This document shows, piece by piece, positions 5,354 through 14,545 of a stretch of DNA of 34,125 nucleotides. The first letter of the stretch is position 1, and every line of letters begins with the position of its first letter. The translations under genes were made by a program, and so were the position numbers. Location of the stretch: positions 1-34,125 of the forward strand of contig JAFEGM010000035.1 in assembly GCA_018240025.1 (NCBI GenBank), in the 5' to 3' direction. Under the pieces are notes generated by a model. The model worked only from the letters and a program-made list of their open reading frames with translations. It searched no databases and was not told the DNA's origin. The stretch is from Verrucomicrobiota bacterium (lineage in GTDB: Bacteria > Verrucomicrobiota > Verrucomicrobiia > Chthoniobacterales > SZAS-18).

Positions 5354-6940
5354 TCAGTAGTTCGCCGAGGGCAGCTGGCCGGCATCGGCCGGGTTGATGA
5401 TCGGGCCGACGAAGGTGTTCGGATACGGGAAGTAGTTGGCGTTCGTCTGCGCGCCGCCGACGCCGCCGGAGTTGCCGCGAGAGAAATTGCGCATCAGGAC
5501 GTCGGCGAAGCCCGCATTGCCCAGCGAGCGGATGCCGTAGGAGGTGTTGGCGGCCGCGTAGTTGTTCTCCGCGCGGCAGAATCCGTTCAGGAAGATGCCG
5601 GGTTGGGGATTGCCCGCGCCGCCCGCGAAGGTGGCCATGTTGCCGAGCACCTGGCTGCTGTTGCCGGCCTGGATGCCGGCCAGGACGGTGCCGGTGACGA
5701 TGTTGTCGGTCAGGATGCAGCTGATCTCGGTCACGATCCCCGAGCCGCCGGCGGTGCGGCAGATGTTGCTGGCCAGGCGGCAATTCGTCGCCGCCTGGAT
5801 GCCGTGCGAGGTGGTGCCCTGGATCGAGCAGCGCTCGACGATCGTGCCGTGGCTGGCCACGATCCCGAGCGTGCCGCCTTGGGCCGTGCAGGCCGAGACC
5901 GTGCAGTTGGCGCCGACGGTGATGCCGGCCACGCCGCAGTTGCGCACCACGCAGTTGGTCAGCGTGCAGGTGTCGCCCGCCACGATGCCGCCCTGCGGGC
6001 AGTTGCGCACGGTGCAGGCCTGCAGCGTCGACGCGTTGGTGACCTGCATCCCGGTCGCCGCGTTGGACACGCTGCAGTGCAGATACTGACAGCCGTCCTG
6101 CCCGGCGATGCCCGTGCCGGTCTCGGCGCCGTAAACCTGGCAGTGGATTAGGGTCGAATCCTGCGCCGCCGAGATGGAGGTGGCGATGCACTGGCGCACG
6201 GTGCATTCGCGCAACCGGCTGTTCGGGCCGACCACGAAGCCGGCGGCGTCGCTGACGGAACTGCACTGCGTCAGGCTCGCAGTCACGATCGGCCCGCTGA
6301 AGCCGCCGGTCCCGTTGGCCCGCGAGGAGCAGCGGAGCAGTTCCGCATCGGCCCCGAGGCGGAAGCCGAGCCCGGCGTTGGTCTCGGCGTGGCAGCTGGT
6401 CAGGGTGGCGGAGGGCCCGAGCTCGAAGCCGTCGCCGCCGTTGGTTGCGGCCACGCATTGCCGCAGAGCCGCGGGCAGGCTGGTGCGGAAGCCGCCGGCC
6501 CGGTTTTGCGCGACCTTGACCTGCTCGACCGTGCCATTCGCGCCGAGGTCGACGCCGAAGCGCCAGTTCGTGGCCGAGCCGTTGAGGATGGTGACGCGGG
6601 CCCCGGCACAGCTGATGGCGTCGAGCGAGGTGGCATCGCCCACCAGCGTGAAGCCGCGCAGGTCGATGGTGACGTCGCTCGCGTTGACCCGGATGCCGTG
6701 CTTTCCGCCCACGCCAAAGAGGTTCGAGCTCAGGTAGTAGGAGCCCGGGTTGTTGATCACGATGAGGGAGGTCAGGTCGCCTGGCAGCCGCGCGAGATCC
6801 GTGCGCGGCTCGATCTGGTCGAGTCGCTTCATGCTCGGCGACGGTTCGTCGTCCGGAGCGAGACTGCCCTGCCCGGCGAGCGGACCGGCGCAGGTGGCGG
6901 TGAGAGTGAGAGCGGCGAGGGCGGTGCGAAATGAGATCAT
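5354..6940 (-). CDS. Secreted right-handed parallel beta-helix protein
   Basis: The 528-residue product has a signal peptide (MISFRTALAALTLTATCAGP, cleavage near LAGQG). Next comes an N-terminal cap with the pattern LTSLIVINNPGSYYLSSNLF and ASDVTIDLRGFTLVGD, typical of pectate-lyase-like beta-helix proteins of Verrucomicrobiota and Planctomycetota. From about residue 105 to 490 it is built from 20-25-residue coils such as CTLTNCVVRNCGVAGITVGA, each with conserved Gly/Ile/Val steps and one or two cysteines at the same coil position, forming a Cys ladder. No catalytic motif of a polysaccharide lyase is evident, so the role is probably adhesive, structural or glycan-binding at the cell surface. 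The ATG at 6940 is chosen because the signal peptide begins there; no strong ribosome-binding site precedes it. The neighbouring DUF5916 gene is on the same strand 110 bp upstream. Confidence 0.85.
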   Translation of the reverse strand: MISFRTALAALTLTATCAGPLAGQGSLAPDDEPSPSMKRLDQIEPRTDLARLPGDLTSLIVINNPGSYYLSSNLFGVGGKHGIRVNASDVTIDLRGFTLVGDATSLDAISCAGARVTILNGSATNWRFGVDLGANGTVEQVKVAQNRAGGFRTSLPAALRQCVAATNGGDGFELGPSATLTSCHAETNAGLGFRLGADAELLRCSSRANGTGGFSGPIVTASLTQCSSVSDAAGFVVGPNSRLRECTVRQCIATSISAAQDSTLIHCQVYGAETGTGIAGQDGCQYLHCSVSNAATGMQVTNASTLQACTVRNCPQGGIVAGDTCTLTNCVVRNCGVAGITVGANCTVSACTAQGGTLGIVASHGTIVERCSIQGTTSHGIQAATNCRLASNICRTAGGSGIVTEISCILTDNIVTGTVLAGIQAGNSSQVLGNMATFAGGAGNPQPGIFLNGFCRAENNYAAANTSYGIRSLGNAGFADVLMRNFSRGNSGGVGGAQTNANYFPYPNTFVGPIINPADAGQLPSANY

Positions 6941-6967
6941 GGCAGAAGCGTGTGCCAGCTCTCTAAA

Positions 6968-7028
6968 CGGCCCGGGGTGTCGGGGTTACGCGGCCGGGGG
7001 GGACGTCGTAGGACCCTAGCCCGGGCCG
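6968..7028 (-). terminator. Possible hairpin after the DUF5916 gene
   Basis: CGGCCCGGG (6968-6976) and CCCGGGCCG (7020-7028) can form a perfect 9-bp stem around a 43-nt GC-rich loop, starting 23 bp past the stop of the minus-strand gene ending at 7051. There is no T-tract. It could end transcription of that gene or be part of the leader of the beta-helix gene. The call is weak. Confidence 0.3.
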
Positions 7029-7050
7029 CCGTCTCGTTGCCGCTGCTCGC

Positions 7051-9183
7051 TCAAAACCGGAACGTCCAGCCGGCCTTCATGTTCACCTCCGTGGTGGTGC
7101 CGCGGAAGCGGTCGCCCAGGACCTCGAAGCCCTGATTGGCCACGAGGAAAATTTCGGACCCCGGGCGGACGATCCAGCGCAGCCGGCTGTTCAGGCCGAA
7201 TTGCCGGCTGAAGCTGTCGTATTGCGCCAGCGTGGTCCAGCTGAGCGTGGCGCTGAAGGCCACGCCGAGACGGATCGAGAGGATGCGCACGCGGAAGCTG
7301 CCGGCCGAAAGATGCACCGGCTGATAGTCGTAGGCTGCCGTGAGCGAAAAGTGGCGCGAGGGACGCCAGACGACCTCCGAGCGCAGTCGCCAGGACGTGC
7401 CGTCGTAGTATTGGCCGGCGCTGCCTTCGAGGCGCAGGGAGAGCGGGCGGGCGGAGGAGGAGGAGAAGCGGCCGACCAGGCGATGGAACTGGTAGTCGCC
7501 CGGCGCCACGACCACGCCGCGGGCGATCTCGAAGGGCGCGAAGAGCTGCTCCCGCACGTGCGCGTAGGACAGGGCGAATTCATCGCCCGCGTGCGACTGC
7601 CAGACGAGACGGGGCAGAACGAGATTCCACGAGAGCACGCGGAAGGAGGTGTCGGTCAGGGCGTAAGGATCGAGCTCGACGTAGAGATACCGGCCCCCGC
7701 GCGGAAGGGTGAAGCGCCGGCTGACGTAGGCGGCCAACTCGCGGGCGCCGACGATCGGCGTGAAGCCGAGCGCGGGATCGAACCCGCGGCCGATGTTGGA
7801 GGCGTAGACGTAGGCGGTCCAGGGCTGCAGATCGAGGTTCAGCGAGATGGCCGTGGCGAACGGATCGCCCACCGGTTTGGGCGACGACCACGAGCGCATG
7901 AAGAAGGCGTGGCCGGAAAGCTGGCCTTCGCCGAGGAACTTCGAGTTGAGGAAATTGAGGTCGACCCCGGCGGTCACGTTGCGGCCGGGGCCGCGCGGAT
8001 CGCCCACCGTCACGATCGCGCCGACGCTGCTTTCGCCCCAGATTTGCAGGGCCGGGCGGAAGACGGTCAGGTTTTTGCTGGCGATGCCGGCGGCGGCCTC
8101 GGTCTGCACATTGAGGAAGCCGACGGAGAGATCGCCGATGCGGCCGGTCAGCTTGAGGCCGGCGAGGATGTCGATGACCTCGCCGTTTGGGCCGAGGCCG
8201 ATGCGGCGCGAGAAGAACGGCAGCGGATACTGCCGGATGCCGCCGAAGGAGAAGAGGCTCGCGTCCTGCAGGAAGAAGTCGCGCTTCTCCGGGAAGAAGA
8301 GCGAGAAGCGCGTGAGATTGACCCGCCGCTCGTCGACCTCGGCATCGGCGAAATCCGTGCGCACCGTGAGCGTGGCGGTGAGCGACGGCGTGATCTGGTA
8401 GACGACGTCGAGCCCGAAGTTGGCCTGCGCACGGACGTCCTCGCCGGGGCGCAGGCTGGAGCGCCAAGAGGCGAACGGCTTCACCGTCAGGCCGAGGCCC
8501 TGCACCAGCCCCTCGAGTCCGCGCAGCTCGCCGAAGCCGCCGAGCGTGGTGACGCCGAGGTTGCGCGAGGGCGAGGCCCAGCGGCTGGTTTCCTGGCTCC
8601 GGCGGAGTACGCGTTCGACGTTCAGGCCCCAGGTGCGCTGAGCGGGATCGAACGAGAGGCTCTTCACCGGGATCGCTAGCTCCGCGGTCCAGCCGAGGTC
8701 GTCGCGGCGGGCCGCGGCCTGCCAGATGGTGTCCCATTCAAGGCGCACGAGACCGTCGCGCTCGATCAGGCCATCGACCTTCACGCCGTTCGGATTGACC
8801 CGGAAGAGATAGCCGTCGCGTTTGCGGCCGAAGGAATCGAGGGCGATGGCCACGTAGTCATCGCCGTCGAGGTTGCCGTCGCGCTCCATCTGCGGCGCGC
8901 GGATGCGTCCGGGCTCGGAGTCGAAGCAGCGGATGGCGAAATAGAGGTGATCGCGATCGAACAGCACCCGTACCTCCGTGCGCTGCGTGGGCCGGGCGCC
9001 TTCGCGCGGTTCGACCTGCGTGAATTCTCCCAGTTGCGGCGCATCGCCCCAGACAGCGTCGTCGAGGAGGCCGTCGATCTTCGGCGGCACCGTCGCGGCC
9101 CGCGCGGCCACGCCGGGCAGCGGCGAGCCCGCGAGGCTGGCGGCGCCGCAGCAGACCAAAAGCAGGAAACGGAGGAGCGTCAT
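7051..9183 (-). CDS. DUF5916 protein with CBM9-like domain, probable outer-membrane barrel
   Basis: The 710-residue product begins with a signal peptide (MTLLRFLLLVCCGAASLAGS). Residues about 30-225 form a CBM9-like beta-sandwich. Its landmarks are PPKIDGLLDDAVWGDAPQL, VRVLFDRDHLYFAIRCFDSE, DGDDYVAIALDSF, GYLFRVNPNGVKVDG and a GWTAELAIPVKSLSF segment. The rest matches the DUF5916 pattern: ADAEVDERRVNLTRFSLFFP-EKRDFF in mid-protein, then alternating hydrophobic strands ending MKAGWTFRF with a terminal Phe, as in outer-membrane barrels. Proteins of this kind are common and uncharacterised in Bacteroidota, Verrucomicrobiota and Acidobacteriota. A carbohydrate-related surface role is inferred from the domain only. 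The gene is divergent from the membrane protein gene at 9297 with 113 bp between them, room for two promoters, though I see no clear -35/-10 pair. Confidence 0.85.
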   Translation of the reverse strand: MTLLRFLLLVCCGAASLAGSPLPGVAARAATVPPKIDGLLDDAVWGDAPQLGEFTQVEPREGARPTQRTEVRVLFDRDHLYFAIRCFDSEPGRIRAPQMERDGNLDGDDYVAIALDSFGRKRDGYLFRVNPNGVKVDGLIERDGLVRLEWDTIWQAAARRDDLGWTAELAIPVKSLSFDPAQRTWGLNVERVLRRSQETSRWASPSRNLGVTTLGGFGELRGLEGLVQGLGLTVKPFASWRSSLRPGEDVRAQANFGLDVVYQITPSLTATLTVRTDFADAEVDERRVNLTRFSLFFPEKRDFFLQDASLFSFGGIRQYPLPFFSRRIGLGPNGEVIDILAGLKLTGRIGDLSVGFLNVQTEAAAGIASKNLTVFRPALQIWGESSVGAIVTVGDPRGPGRNVTAGVDLNFLNSKFLGEGQLSGHAFFMRSWSSPKPVGDPFATAISLNLDLQPWTAYVYASNIGRGFDPALGFTPIVGARELAAYVSRRFTLPRGGRYLYVELDPYALTDTSFRVLSWNLVLPRLVWQSHAGDEFALSYAHVREQLFAPFEIARGVVVAPGDYQFHRLVGRFSSSSARPLSLRLEGSAGQYYDGTSWRLRSEVVWRPSRHFSLTAAYDYQPVHLSAGSFRVRILSIRLGVAFSATLSWTTLAQYDSFSRQFGLNSRLRWIVRPGSEIFLVANQGFEVLGDRFRGTTTEVNMKAGWTFRF

Positions 9184-9296
9184 GGCGGCGCGAAGGCGCG
9201 GAGAGCCGGCACTTTGCCGAGGTCTCCGCGGTCGTCGAGCCCGAGGAGACGCGCGCCGGAGCTTGGCATCGACGAAGATTGCGGGGAGAACGGATC

Positions 9297-10820
9297 GTGC
9301 CCCGCCCCCTGACTGCCCTCTTCGGCCTGCTTTTGGGCGCTTATCTGGCGGTCGTCGGCTGGCAAAGCTGGTCGGCCCCGCGCCTCTCGCCCGATTCCCT
9401 CAACTACGTCACCGTGGCCCGGGCGGTGGCGGCCGGGCAGGGGCTGCAGCAGCCGACGCTGGGATTCAATCAACCGGGCTTTGCGCCTGACGCGGCCATT
9501 CCCACGCCCTTCACCGGGCAGGCGCCGGGCTATCCGCTCGCTATCGCCGCCGTGGCCGCGCTGGGGCCATCGGCCGATCAGGCGGCGGCGCTGGTCGCGC
9601 TGTTGGGCTGGGCGGCGCTGCTCGGGGCAATGTTCCTCTGCGCGCGCGAAGTGGGCGGGCGGGAGGCTGGTTGGTGGGCGGTGGGGCTGCTGCTGCTGCA
9701 GGCGCCGGTGCGGCGGCTGGCGATGTATGCCTGGTCGGAGACGATGGCCTGCGCGTTCCTCCTCGGCGGCGTCTGGCTGCTGCTCCGCCGGCGGCCGCTG
9801 CTGGGCGGAATGCTGGCGGGGCTGGCCTTCGCCACGCGCTATGCGCTGCTCCCGGCGGGGTTGCTGGCCGGCTGTTGTCTGCTCATCTGGGCCCGCGGCC
9901 GCGCCGAGCGCCTGCGGGCGGCGGCCGCGTATGGAGTCGGACTGGCGCTCCCCACCGCCGTGGTCCTGGGGAGGAACCGGGCGCTGAGCGGCTATCTGCT
10001 GCCGCCGGCGAATGCCTCCGACCTCGGTTTTGAGGAGAATCTCTGGCAGGGCAGCCAAGCCTTGGTCGAGTGCCTGCTCGGCGGCCTCTTCGGCACAGGC
10101 TGGGAAATGGGCTTGCTGGCGCTCTGCGCGTTGATGGCCTTGGTGGCCGTTACCCGCCGACCCGCGGCGCTGCGGCCGGTGCTCGCGGAGGGGCGCTGGA
10201 GTCTCTGGGTCTGGCCGCTCGGCTATTTCGGGTTTCTGGTGCTGCAGCGGACCTGGACGCATTTCGACGAACTCGGGCCGCGACTGGTGGCGCCGACGGC
10301 GCTGGGTGTGACGCTGCCGCTTGCTCTGCTGCTGCCAGTGCTCTGGCCGCGCGGCGCGCGCTGGGCCGGGGCGGCGGCCTGCGCGTGCCTGGCCGCCGTC
10401 CTGGTGGCGGAGGCGCGGAAGCTGCCGCCCCCGGAACGAGCCGCGCCGCGGCCCGCGCGGATGGCGCTGGTGCAGGCGCATCTCCGCCCGGGCGATCTCC
10501 TCGTGGGGGACGATGTCATCGGCCTGGTCCACGCGCTGCGCCTGCCGGCGGCGGTGAATTTCTCCCGGCATCCGTATTCCGATCGACCGAGCTACGAGTT
10601 CCTCGACGCGCTCCGGCGCGGGCAGTCCGGTCGTTTCCGCCGCCTCTACCTCGTGCTCGGTCGCGACGGCAAGACGCCGGAGCTGTGGGAACTGGCCTTC
10701 GGCAGCTGCTTCGCCGACCTCGTTCGCGGGCAGGAAGCACGCTATCCGGGCATTCGCCTGCTGGCCCAGGATGCCGAGGGCTGGCTGTTTGCGCTGGAGG
10801 CTCCCGGATCGCAGCCCTGA
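9297..10820 (+). CDS. Multi-spanning membrane protein, GT-C/GT39-like glycosyltransferase
   Basis: The product has 507 residues from the GTG at 9297. GGGGAGA about ten bases before this GTG supports it over the upstream TTG at 9279. The first helix (LTALFGLLLGAYLAVVGW) is followed by a loop containing SPDSLNYVTVARAVAAGQGL. A loop-1 Asp of this kind, next to 'YvtvArn/aGQGL', is typical of GT-C mannosyl/arabinosyl transferases and PMT-like proteins that use polyprenyl-phosphate sugars. Eight or more further hydrophobic helices follow up to about residue 370. A C-terminal soluble domain includes LRPGDLLVGDDVIGLVHALR. The gene is convergent with the polysaccharide operon (12 bp between stops) and encodes the same general type of protein as the operon's last gene, so it may act on the same glycan. 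The sugar and acceptor cannot be read. Confidence 0.7.
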   Translation: MPRPLTALFGLLLGAYLAVVGWQSWSAPRLSPDSLNYVTVARAVAAGQGLQQPTLGFNQPGFAPDAAIPTPFTGQAPGYPLAIAAVAALGPSADQAAALVALLGWAALLGAMFLCAREVGGREAGWWAVGLLLLQAPVRRLAMYAWSETMACAFLLGGVWLLLRRRPLLGGMLAGLAFATRYALLPAGLLAGCCLLIWARGRAERLRAAAAYGVGLALPTAVVLGRNRALSGYLLPPANASDLGFEENLWQGSQALVECLLGGLFGTGWEMGLLALCALMALVAVTRRPAALRPVLAEGRWSLWVWPLGYFGFLVLQRTWTHFDELGPRLVAPTALGVTLPLALLLPVLWPRGARWAGAAACACLAAVLVAEARKLPPPERAAPRPARMALVQAHLRPGDLLVGDDVIGLVHALRLPAAVNFSRHPYSDRPSYEFLDALRRGQSGRFRRLYLVLGRDGKTPELWELAFGSCFADLVRGQEARYPGIRLLAQDAEGWLFALEAPGSQP

Positions 10821-10832
10821 GAGCGGAGTCCG

Positions 10833-12266
10833 TTACGGCAGAGATTTTTCGTAAACTACAATCTCGTAGGGATGCAGCGGCAGCGTGTCGACCGGTCGAC
10901 CGCGCAGAGTCACGCGAGGATAGTCCAGGATGGAGGCGGGCGGCTGGTTGAGATAGCGGATCCACGAGCGGGCCACGATCCACGTTTCGCTGCGCTGGCT
11001 GCGAGTGGCGAAGAGCGGGGAGTAGGGCGGCTCGGCCGTGCTGTAGAAGAGATCGTAGGCGGACTTCGGCAGGCGGAAGTCGAAGGCGTAGCGGGCCGTG
11101 GCGGCATCGATCCGCAGCGGCCGGCCGGCGTTCTCGGCCCGTTCGGCGGCGGCGCGGGCGGCGCTGCGTTCCTGCTCGGCCGGTTCCTGCCGCAGCAGGC
11201 TTTGCGTCCACCACAGCGAGAAGGCGACGAGGTAGATCCCGGTCAGCGCGGCCAGCCCGAGGCGCGAGCGGGTGGCGGTGACGATCGCGCCGGCGGCGAG
11301 GAAGCCGCAGAAGATCGAGGTCTGCAGGGCCGCGGCGGCGAAATAGAGCAGGCCGCAGCCGAGGGCGGTGGCGAGGGCGACGAGGACGGTCGGCAGCGTC
11401 AGACGCGGCAGCTGCGCCCGCATTCTCCAGGCGAGCAGCAGGGCCAGCGGATAGCAGAGCAACACCGGCACCAGGAGGGCTTCCTTCCGAGGCGAACGGA
11501 GGAATTCGCCAATCATCTGGAGGATCAGCCCGGGCGGACGGCTGCGCAGCCCGCGCACGGTCTGGAAGACCTGCAGCCATTCTGCGACGCGCCCATCCAG
11601 CAGCCACCAGAAGAGCGCGCCGCAGAGGAGGGCGGCCCCGGAGGCGCAGAGCAGCAGCATCCGCCAGGTCAGTCGTTCGGCTGCGGGCGTGGCCAGCCAG
11701 ATGAGGCCGGCGAAGCAGAGGCCCCAGAGCGCGGCCATCGGGTACGCCAGCACGCCGCCACCGAGCAGGAGCAGGCCGAGGAAGCAGCGGAGCGGCGAGC
11801 GAAAGGAAAGGGCCGCGCCGCCCGCCAGCGCGAGGCTGAGCGCGAGTCCGTCGGGTCGCGAACCGGCGGCGAAATGCAGCGTCACGTAAACGAGCAGGAG
11901 CAGCAGGCGTTCGGGCAGATCCCACCCCAGCCGGCGCAACCAGACGCTGAGGCTGACCGCCCCGAGCGCGCCCGTGGCCCAGGCGAAACCGAGGATCGAG
12001 GCCGTCGAGACGCCCCACATTTTCAGCCAAAGGCCGAGGGCCCAAGGGTGCAGCGGCACGTGGCAGAAGTAGGCGTCGGTCCCGAGGCCCTGGAGGAAGC
12101 CGCGCAGCGGCGGGTTCGTCAGTCCGCCGCCCTCGGCGATCTGCAGCGGCGCGCCGTAAAAGAAGAGATCGTCGGTCGAAGGCAGCGGCAGACCGAGCAC
12201 GACCGCCGCGACCAGTGCGAGCAGGAGGAGGAGACCGGGAACGAGGACAGCAGGGCGGAGGGTCAT
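10833..12266 (-). CDS. GT-C-like membrane glycosyltransferase, last gene of glycan operon
   Basis: The product has 477 residues from the ATG at 12266. The frame stays open upstream, but that part is Arg-rich antisense to the neighbouring gene, and the ATG overlaps the previous gene's TGA by 4 bp. After a first helix (LVPGLLLLLALVAAVVLGLP) comes a periplasmic loop with PSTDDLFFYGAPLQIAEGGG and FCHVPLHPWALGL. This is the acidic loop and following pattern of GT39/ArnT-like transferases acting on lipid-linked sugars. About ten hydrophobic helices follow. The C-terminal ~100 residues are soluble (LPKSAYDLFYSTAEPPYSPL). It probably modifies the lipid-linked or exported glycan made by the operon. 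Convergent with the gene ending at 10820. Confidence 0.7.
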   Translation of the reverse strand: MTLRPAVLVPGLLLLLALVAAVVLGLPLPSTDDLFFYGAPLQIAEGGGLTNPPLRGFLQGLGTDAYFCHVPLHPWALGLWLKMWGVSTASILGFAWATGALGAVSLSVWLRRLGWDLPERLLLLLVYVTLHFAAGSRPDGLALSLALAGGAALSFRSPLRCFLGLLLLGGGVLAYPMAALWGLCFAGLIWLATPAAERLTWRMLLLCASGAALLCGALFWWLLDGRVAEWLQVFQTVRGLRSRPPGLILQMIGEFLRSPRKEALLVPVLLCYPLALLLAWRMRAQLPRLTLPTVLVALATALGCGLLYFAAAALQTSIFCGFLAAGAIVTATRSRLGLAALTGIYLVAFSLWWTQSLLRQEPAEQERSAARAAAERAENAGRPLRIDAATARYAFDFRLPKSAYDLFYSTAEPPYSPLFATRSQRSETWIVARSWIRYLNQPPASILDYPRVTLRGRPVDTLPLHPYEIVVYEKSLP

Positions 12267-13408
12267 GCGCGGGCGAGGTGCGATTGCAGGAGGGCGCTCA
12301 GATGGCGGGCGGCGGCGGCGGATTCGAAGGCCTGCAGAAAACGGGCGCGGGCCGCGCTGCGGCGGCGCGACCAGGCAGCGTCTGCCAGCCAGGCCCGCAC
12401 GAGATGGCGCGTGCCTTCCGCGGTGTCGGGCGCCGCCAATCCGGCGTCCTCGGCGGTGGCTTCGCGCCAGATGTTGACCTGATCCGAGAGCAGCACGGGC
12501 GTGCCGCAGGCCAGCGCCTCGACCACCGCGAGGCCGAAGTTCTCCTGATGCGACGGCAGCACGAAGGCCTCGGCGGCCCGCAGCGCGCCCCATTTCAGAT
12601 CGCCGGTCAGCATGCCGGTCCAGGCGATACGGTCAGCCACCCCGAGGCGGCGAGCCAGCGCAGCCAGTTCCGGCTGCCAGCCGGTCTGGTCGGGGCCGGC
12701 CATGACGAGTTGGGCGTCGGGCGCGGCCGCAGCTTCAGCGACAAAAGCCTCCAGCAGGAGATCGCAGCCCTTCTTCACATGCAGACGCCCGAGGAAGAGC
12801 AGCAGGCGCCGACCCCGGAGATCGGGGAAACGCTCGAAGAAAGCCGTTCGCTGCGCCTCGGCGCGCGCCTCGCCGGGATCGGCCAGCCCGAGCGGCGCGA
12901 CCGCCTCGCGGGCCTGGTAGAGCCAGAACGACTGCCGGGCCAGCCGGCGTTCCTCCTCGCAGGTGAAGAGGACGGCGGCGGCATCGCGCAGGACGGGGTA
13001 TTCCCCCCACGGCCAGTAGAGCCACTTCTTGAGGTGCTTGCGCGGATAGGTGCGCTTGAACCACGGATCGAGCATGCCGTGCGGCCAGACGAAATACGGT
13101 CGGCGTCCGCGCACCGCCCGTCGCACCGCGAAGCTGGGATGCTGCCAAAGGCCGTGCGCGAGGACCGCGTCGAACCGCCCGGCCTGAGCGCGCAGCCAGG
13201 GCAGCAGGGCGGGGGTGTAGCGGTAGCTGCCGCGGGCCGGACCGAGCGCGTGATGCGGGACCGGATAGCCCGGCCGCGGCGTGTCGTCGGTCGTGGCCAC
13301 TTCGCTCTCGTGGCCCAGCGCCTGCAGCGCCTCGCACATCTGGCGCACCGCCTCGGCGACGCCGCCGAGCGCCGGATCGGTCGTGGTCGTGACGTGCAGC
13401 AGCTTCAT
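12263..13408 (-). CDS. Glycosyltransferase family 4
   Basis: The 381-residue GT-B enzyme starts MKLLHVTTTTDPALGGVAEA, with the Gly-rich N-terminal loop of family 4. The C-terminal half contains LLLFLGRLHVKKGCDLLLEA (the strand and Lys that bind the donor phosphate). The E-x7-E donor site ENFGLAVVEALACGTPVLL lies around residues 288-305. It would transfer a sugar from a nucleotide-sugar donor to the growing lipid-linked repeat unit on the cytoplasmic face. The ATG at 13408 overlaps the upstream gene's TGA by 4 bp and the stop overlaps the next gene by 4 bp, so translational coupling is likely. In-frame sequence upstream of 13408 is antisense shadow of the acyltransferase gene and was excluded. 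Donor and linkage are unknown. Confidence 0.88.
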   Translation of the reverse strand: MKLLHVTTTTDPALGGVAEAVRQMCEALQALGHESEVATTDDTPRPGYPVPHHALGPARGSYRYTPALLPWLRAQAGRFDAVLAHGLWQHPSFAVRRAVRGRRPYFVWPHGMLDPWFKRTYPRKHLKKWLYWPWGEYPVLRDAAAVLFTCEEERRLARQSFWLYQAREAVAPLGLADPGEARAEAQRTAFFERFPDLRGRRLLLFLGRLHVKKGCDLLLEAFVAEAAAAPDAQLVMAGPDQTGWQPELAALARRLGVADRIAWTGMLTGDLKWGALRAAEAFVLPSHQENFGLAVVEALACGTPVLLSDQVNIWREATAEDAGLAAPDTAEGTRHLVRAWLADAAWSRRRSAARARFLQAFESAAAARHLSALLQSHLARA

Positions 13409-14541
13409 GGCTTCCCTCCCCGGGCCCAGCGGTGGCTGGGGGCTTCGACCAGCCGATGGAAGAGCCAGGCCACGGCGACCGCCAGCCCCACGAAGGCGGC
13501 GGAGACGAGGAAATTGGCGGGCTTGCCGCCGAAGCGGCTGACGTACCAAGGGCTTAGCAGATAGAAGAGCGGAAAATGCAGCAGATAGAGCGAGTAGGAG
13601 ATCGCCCCGAGCTGCACGAACGGGCCCAGCAGTCCGCGCGGCAGACGCGTGAACCAGGCGGGCTGGGTGAGGAAGTACCACAGCACGAGGAAGGAAAGCG
13701 CGCCCCAGAGGAAATGGCGGTAGGGGCTGGGCACGTGCCAGCGTTCGCAGAGCAAGGCGAGCGCCAGCAGGGCAAAGGCCATCGTTCCGTGCAGCCCGCG
13801 AAAGGGCGGCAGCGTCCCGTGACGCGTACGTTCGGCCAGCCAGGCGCCGGACATCCAGATGATCCAGTATTTGGGGAAGGTAGCCACGGCCAGCCAGGCG
13901 CGGTCGGGCGGGAGTTGCGTGAGGGCGAGGGCCGCGCTGGCCGAGACGCCGCCCGCGAGGAGGAGGGAAGCGCCCATGCCCCGACGGCGTGCCAGCCAGA
14001 GCGCGAGCGGGTAGACGGCGTAGAGTTCGAGTTCGAGCGGGATCGACCAGAGCGAGGCATTCGAAAGCAGCTGGTCGCCGGCGCAGAGATAGGTCTGCAG
14101 CAGGAACAGCGAGGACCAGCTGACCTGCGGCGACGAGGGGGGCGGCCCGCCGAGGCGCGTGACCACCGCCTCCACCGCGAAGCAGAGCAAAACCGTGACG
14201 ACGTAGGCCGGGACGATGCGACCGAGTCGCCGCCGCGTGTAGGTGCCGAGTTCCAAAGCCGGCGCATTCGGCCGCGCGTAGGCCCAGTGGATGCAGAAGC
14301 CGCTCAGCACGAAGAAGAGCATGACCGCGTAGCCCATCTGCGTGACCGGCAGCGCGGCTTGGGCGGCCAGACGGTCGAAGGCGCTGTAGGCGGATGGATT
14401 CTCCTGGATGGCGCGGTAGCCGACCCAGAGGTGAATGCGGACGTGGAAGAGCGCCACCGCCAGGGCGGACAGGCCGCGCAGGACGTCGACCGCCACGAAT
14501 GTGCCGTCTTCCTTGAGCGCGCCAGGGTCGGGTGCGGCCAT
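13405..14541 (-). CDS. Acyltransferase family 3 (OafA/YrhL-like)
   Basis: The 378-residue integral membrane protein has about ten hydrophobic helices. The N-terminal signature VDVLRGLSALAVALFHVRIH (residues about 18-37) contains the R and H of the R-G-L/x-H pattern of acyltransferase-3 proteins, which O-acetylate or O-acylate polysaccharides and lipids. NASLWSIPLELELYAVYPLA in mid-protein is the second conserved stretch of the family. There is no C-terminal SGNH domain, so a partner or the neighbouring soluble acetyltransferase may act alongside it. The gene overlaps the downstream GT4 by 4 bp and begins 4 bp after the upstream acetyltransferase gene stops. It is probably responsible for decorating the operon's glycan with acyl groups. 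Confidence 0.88.
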   Translation of the reverse strand: MAAPDPGALKEDGTFVAVDVLRGLSALAVALFHVRIHLWVGYRAIQENPSAYSAFDRLAAQAALPVTQMGYAVMLFFVLSGFCIHWAYARPNAPALELGTYTRRRLGRIVPAYVVTVLLCFAVEAVVTRLGGPPPSSPQVSWSSLFLLQTYLCAGDQLLSNASLWSIPLELELYAVYPLALWLARRRGMGASLLLAGGVSASAALALTQLPPDRAWLAVATFPKYWIIWMSGAWLAERTRHGTLPPFRGLHGTMAFALLALALLCERWHVPSPYRHFLWGALSFLVLWYFLTQPAWFTRLPRGLLGPFVQLGAISYSLYLLHFPLFYLLSPWYVSRFGGKPANFLVSAAFVGLAVAVAWLFHRLVEAPSHRWARGGKP

Positions 14542-14545
14542 GGGA

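Noticed and set aside
5058..6458. Long minus-strand frame overlapping the beta-helix gene
   Set aside because: It is Arg/Pro/His-rich shadow in another frame; the beta-helix frame has signal peptide and repeats.
10872..12482. 536-codon plus-strand frame
   Set aside because: It is antisense to the membrane GT gene, with Glu/Gln/Arg-rich low-complexity composition and no motif.
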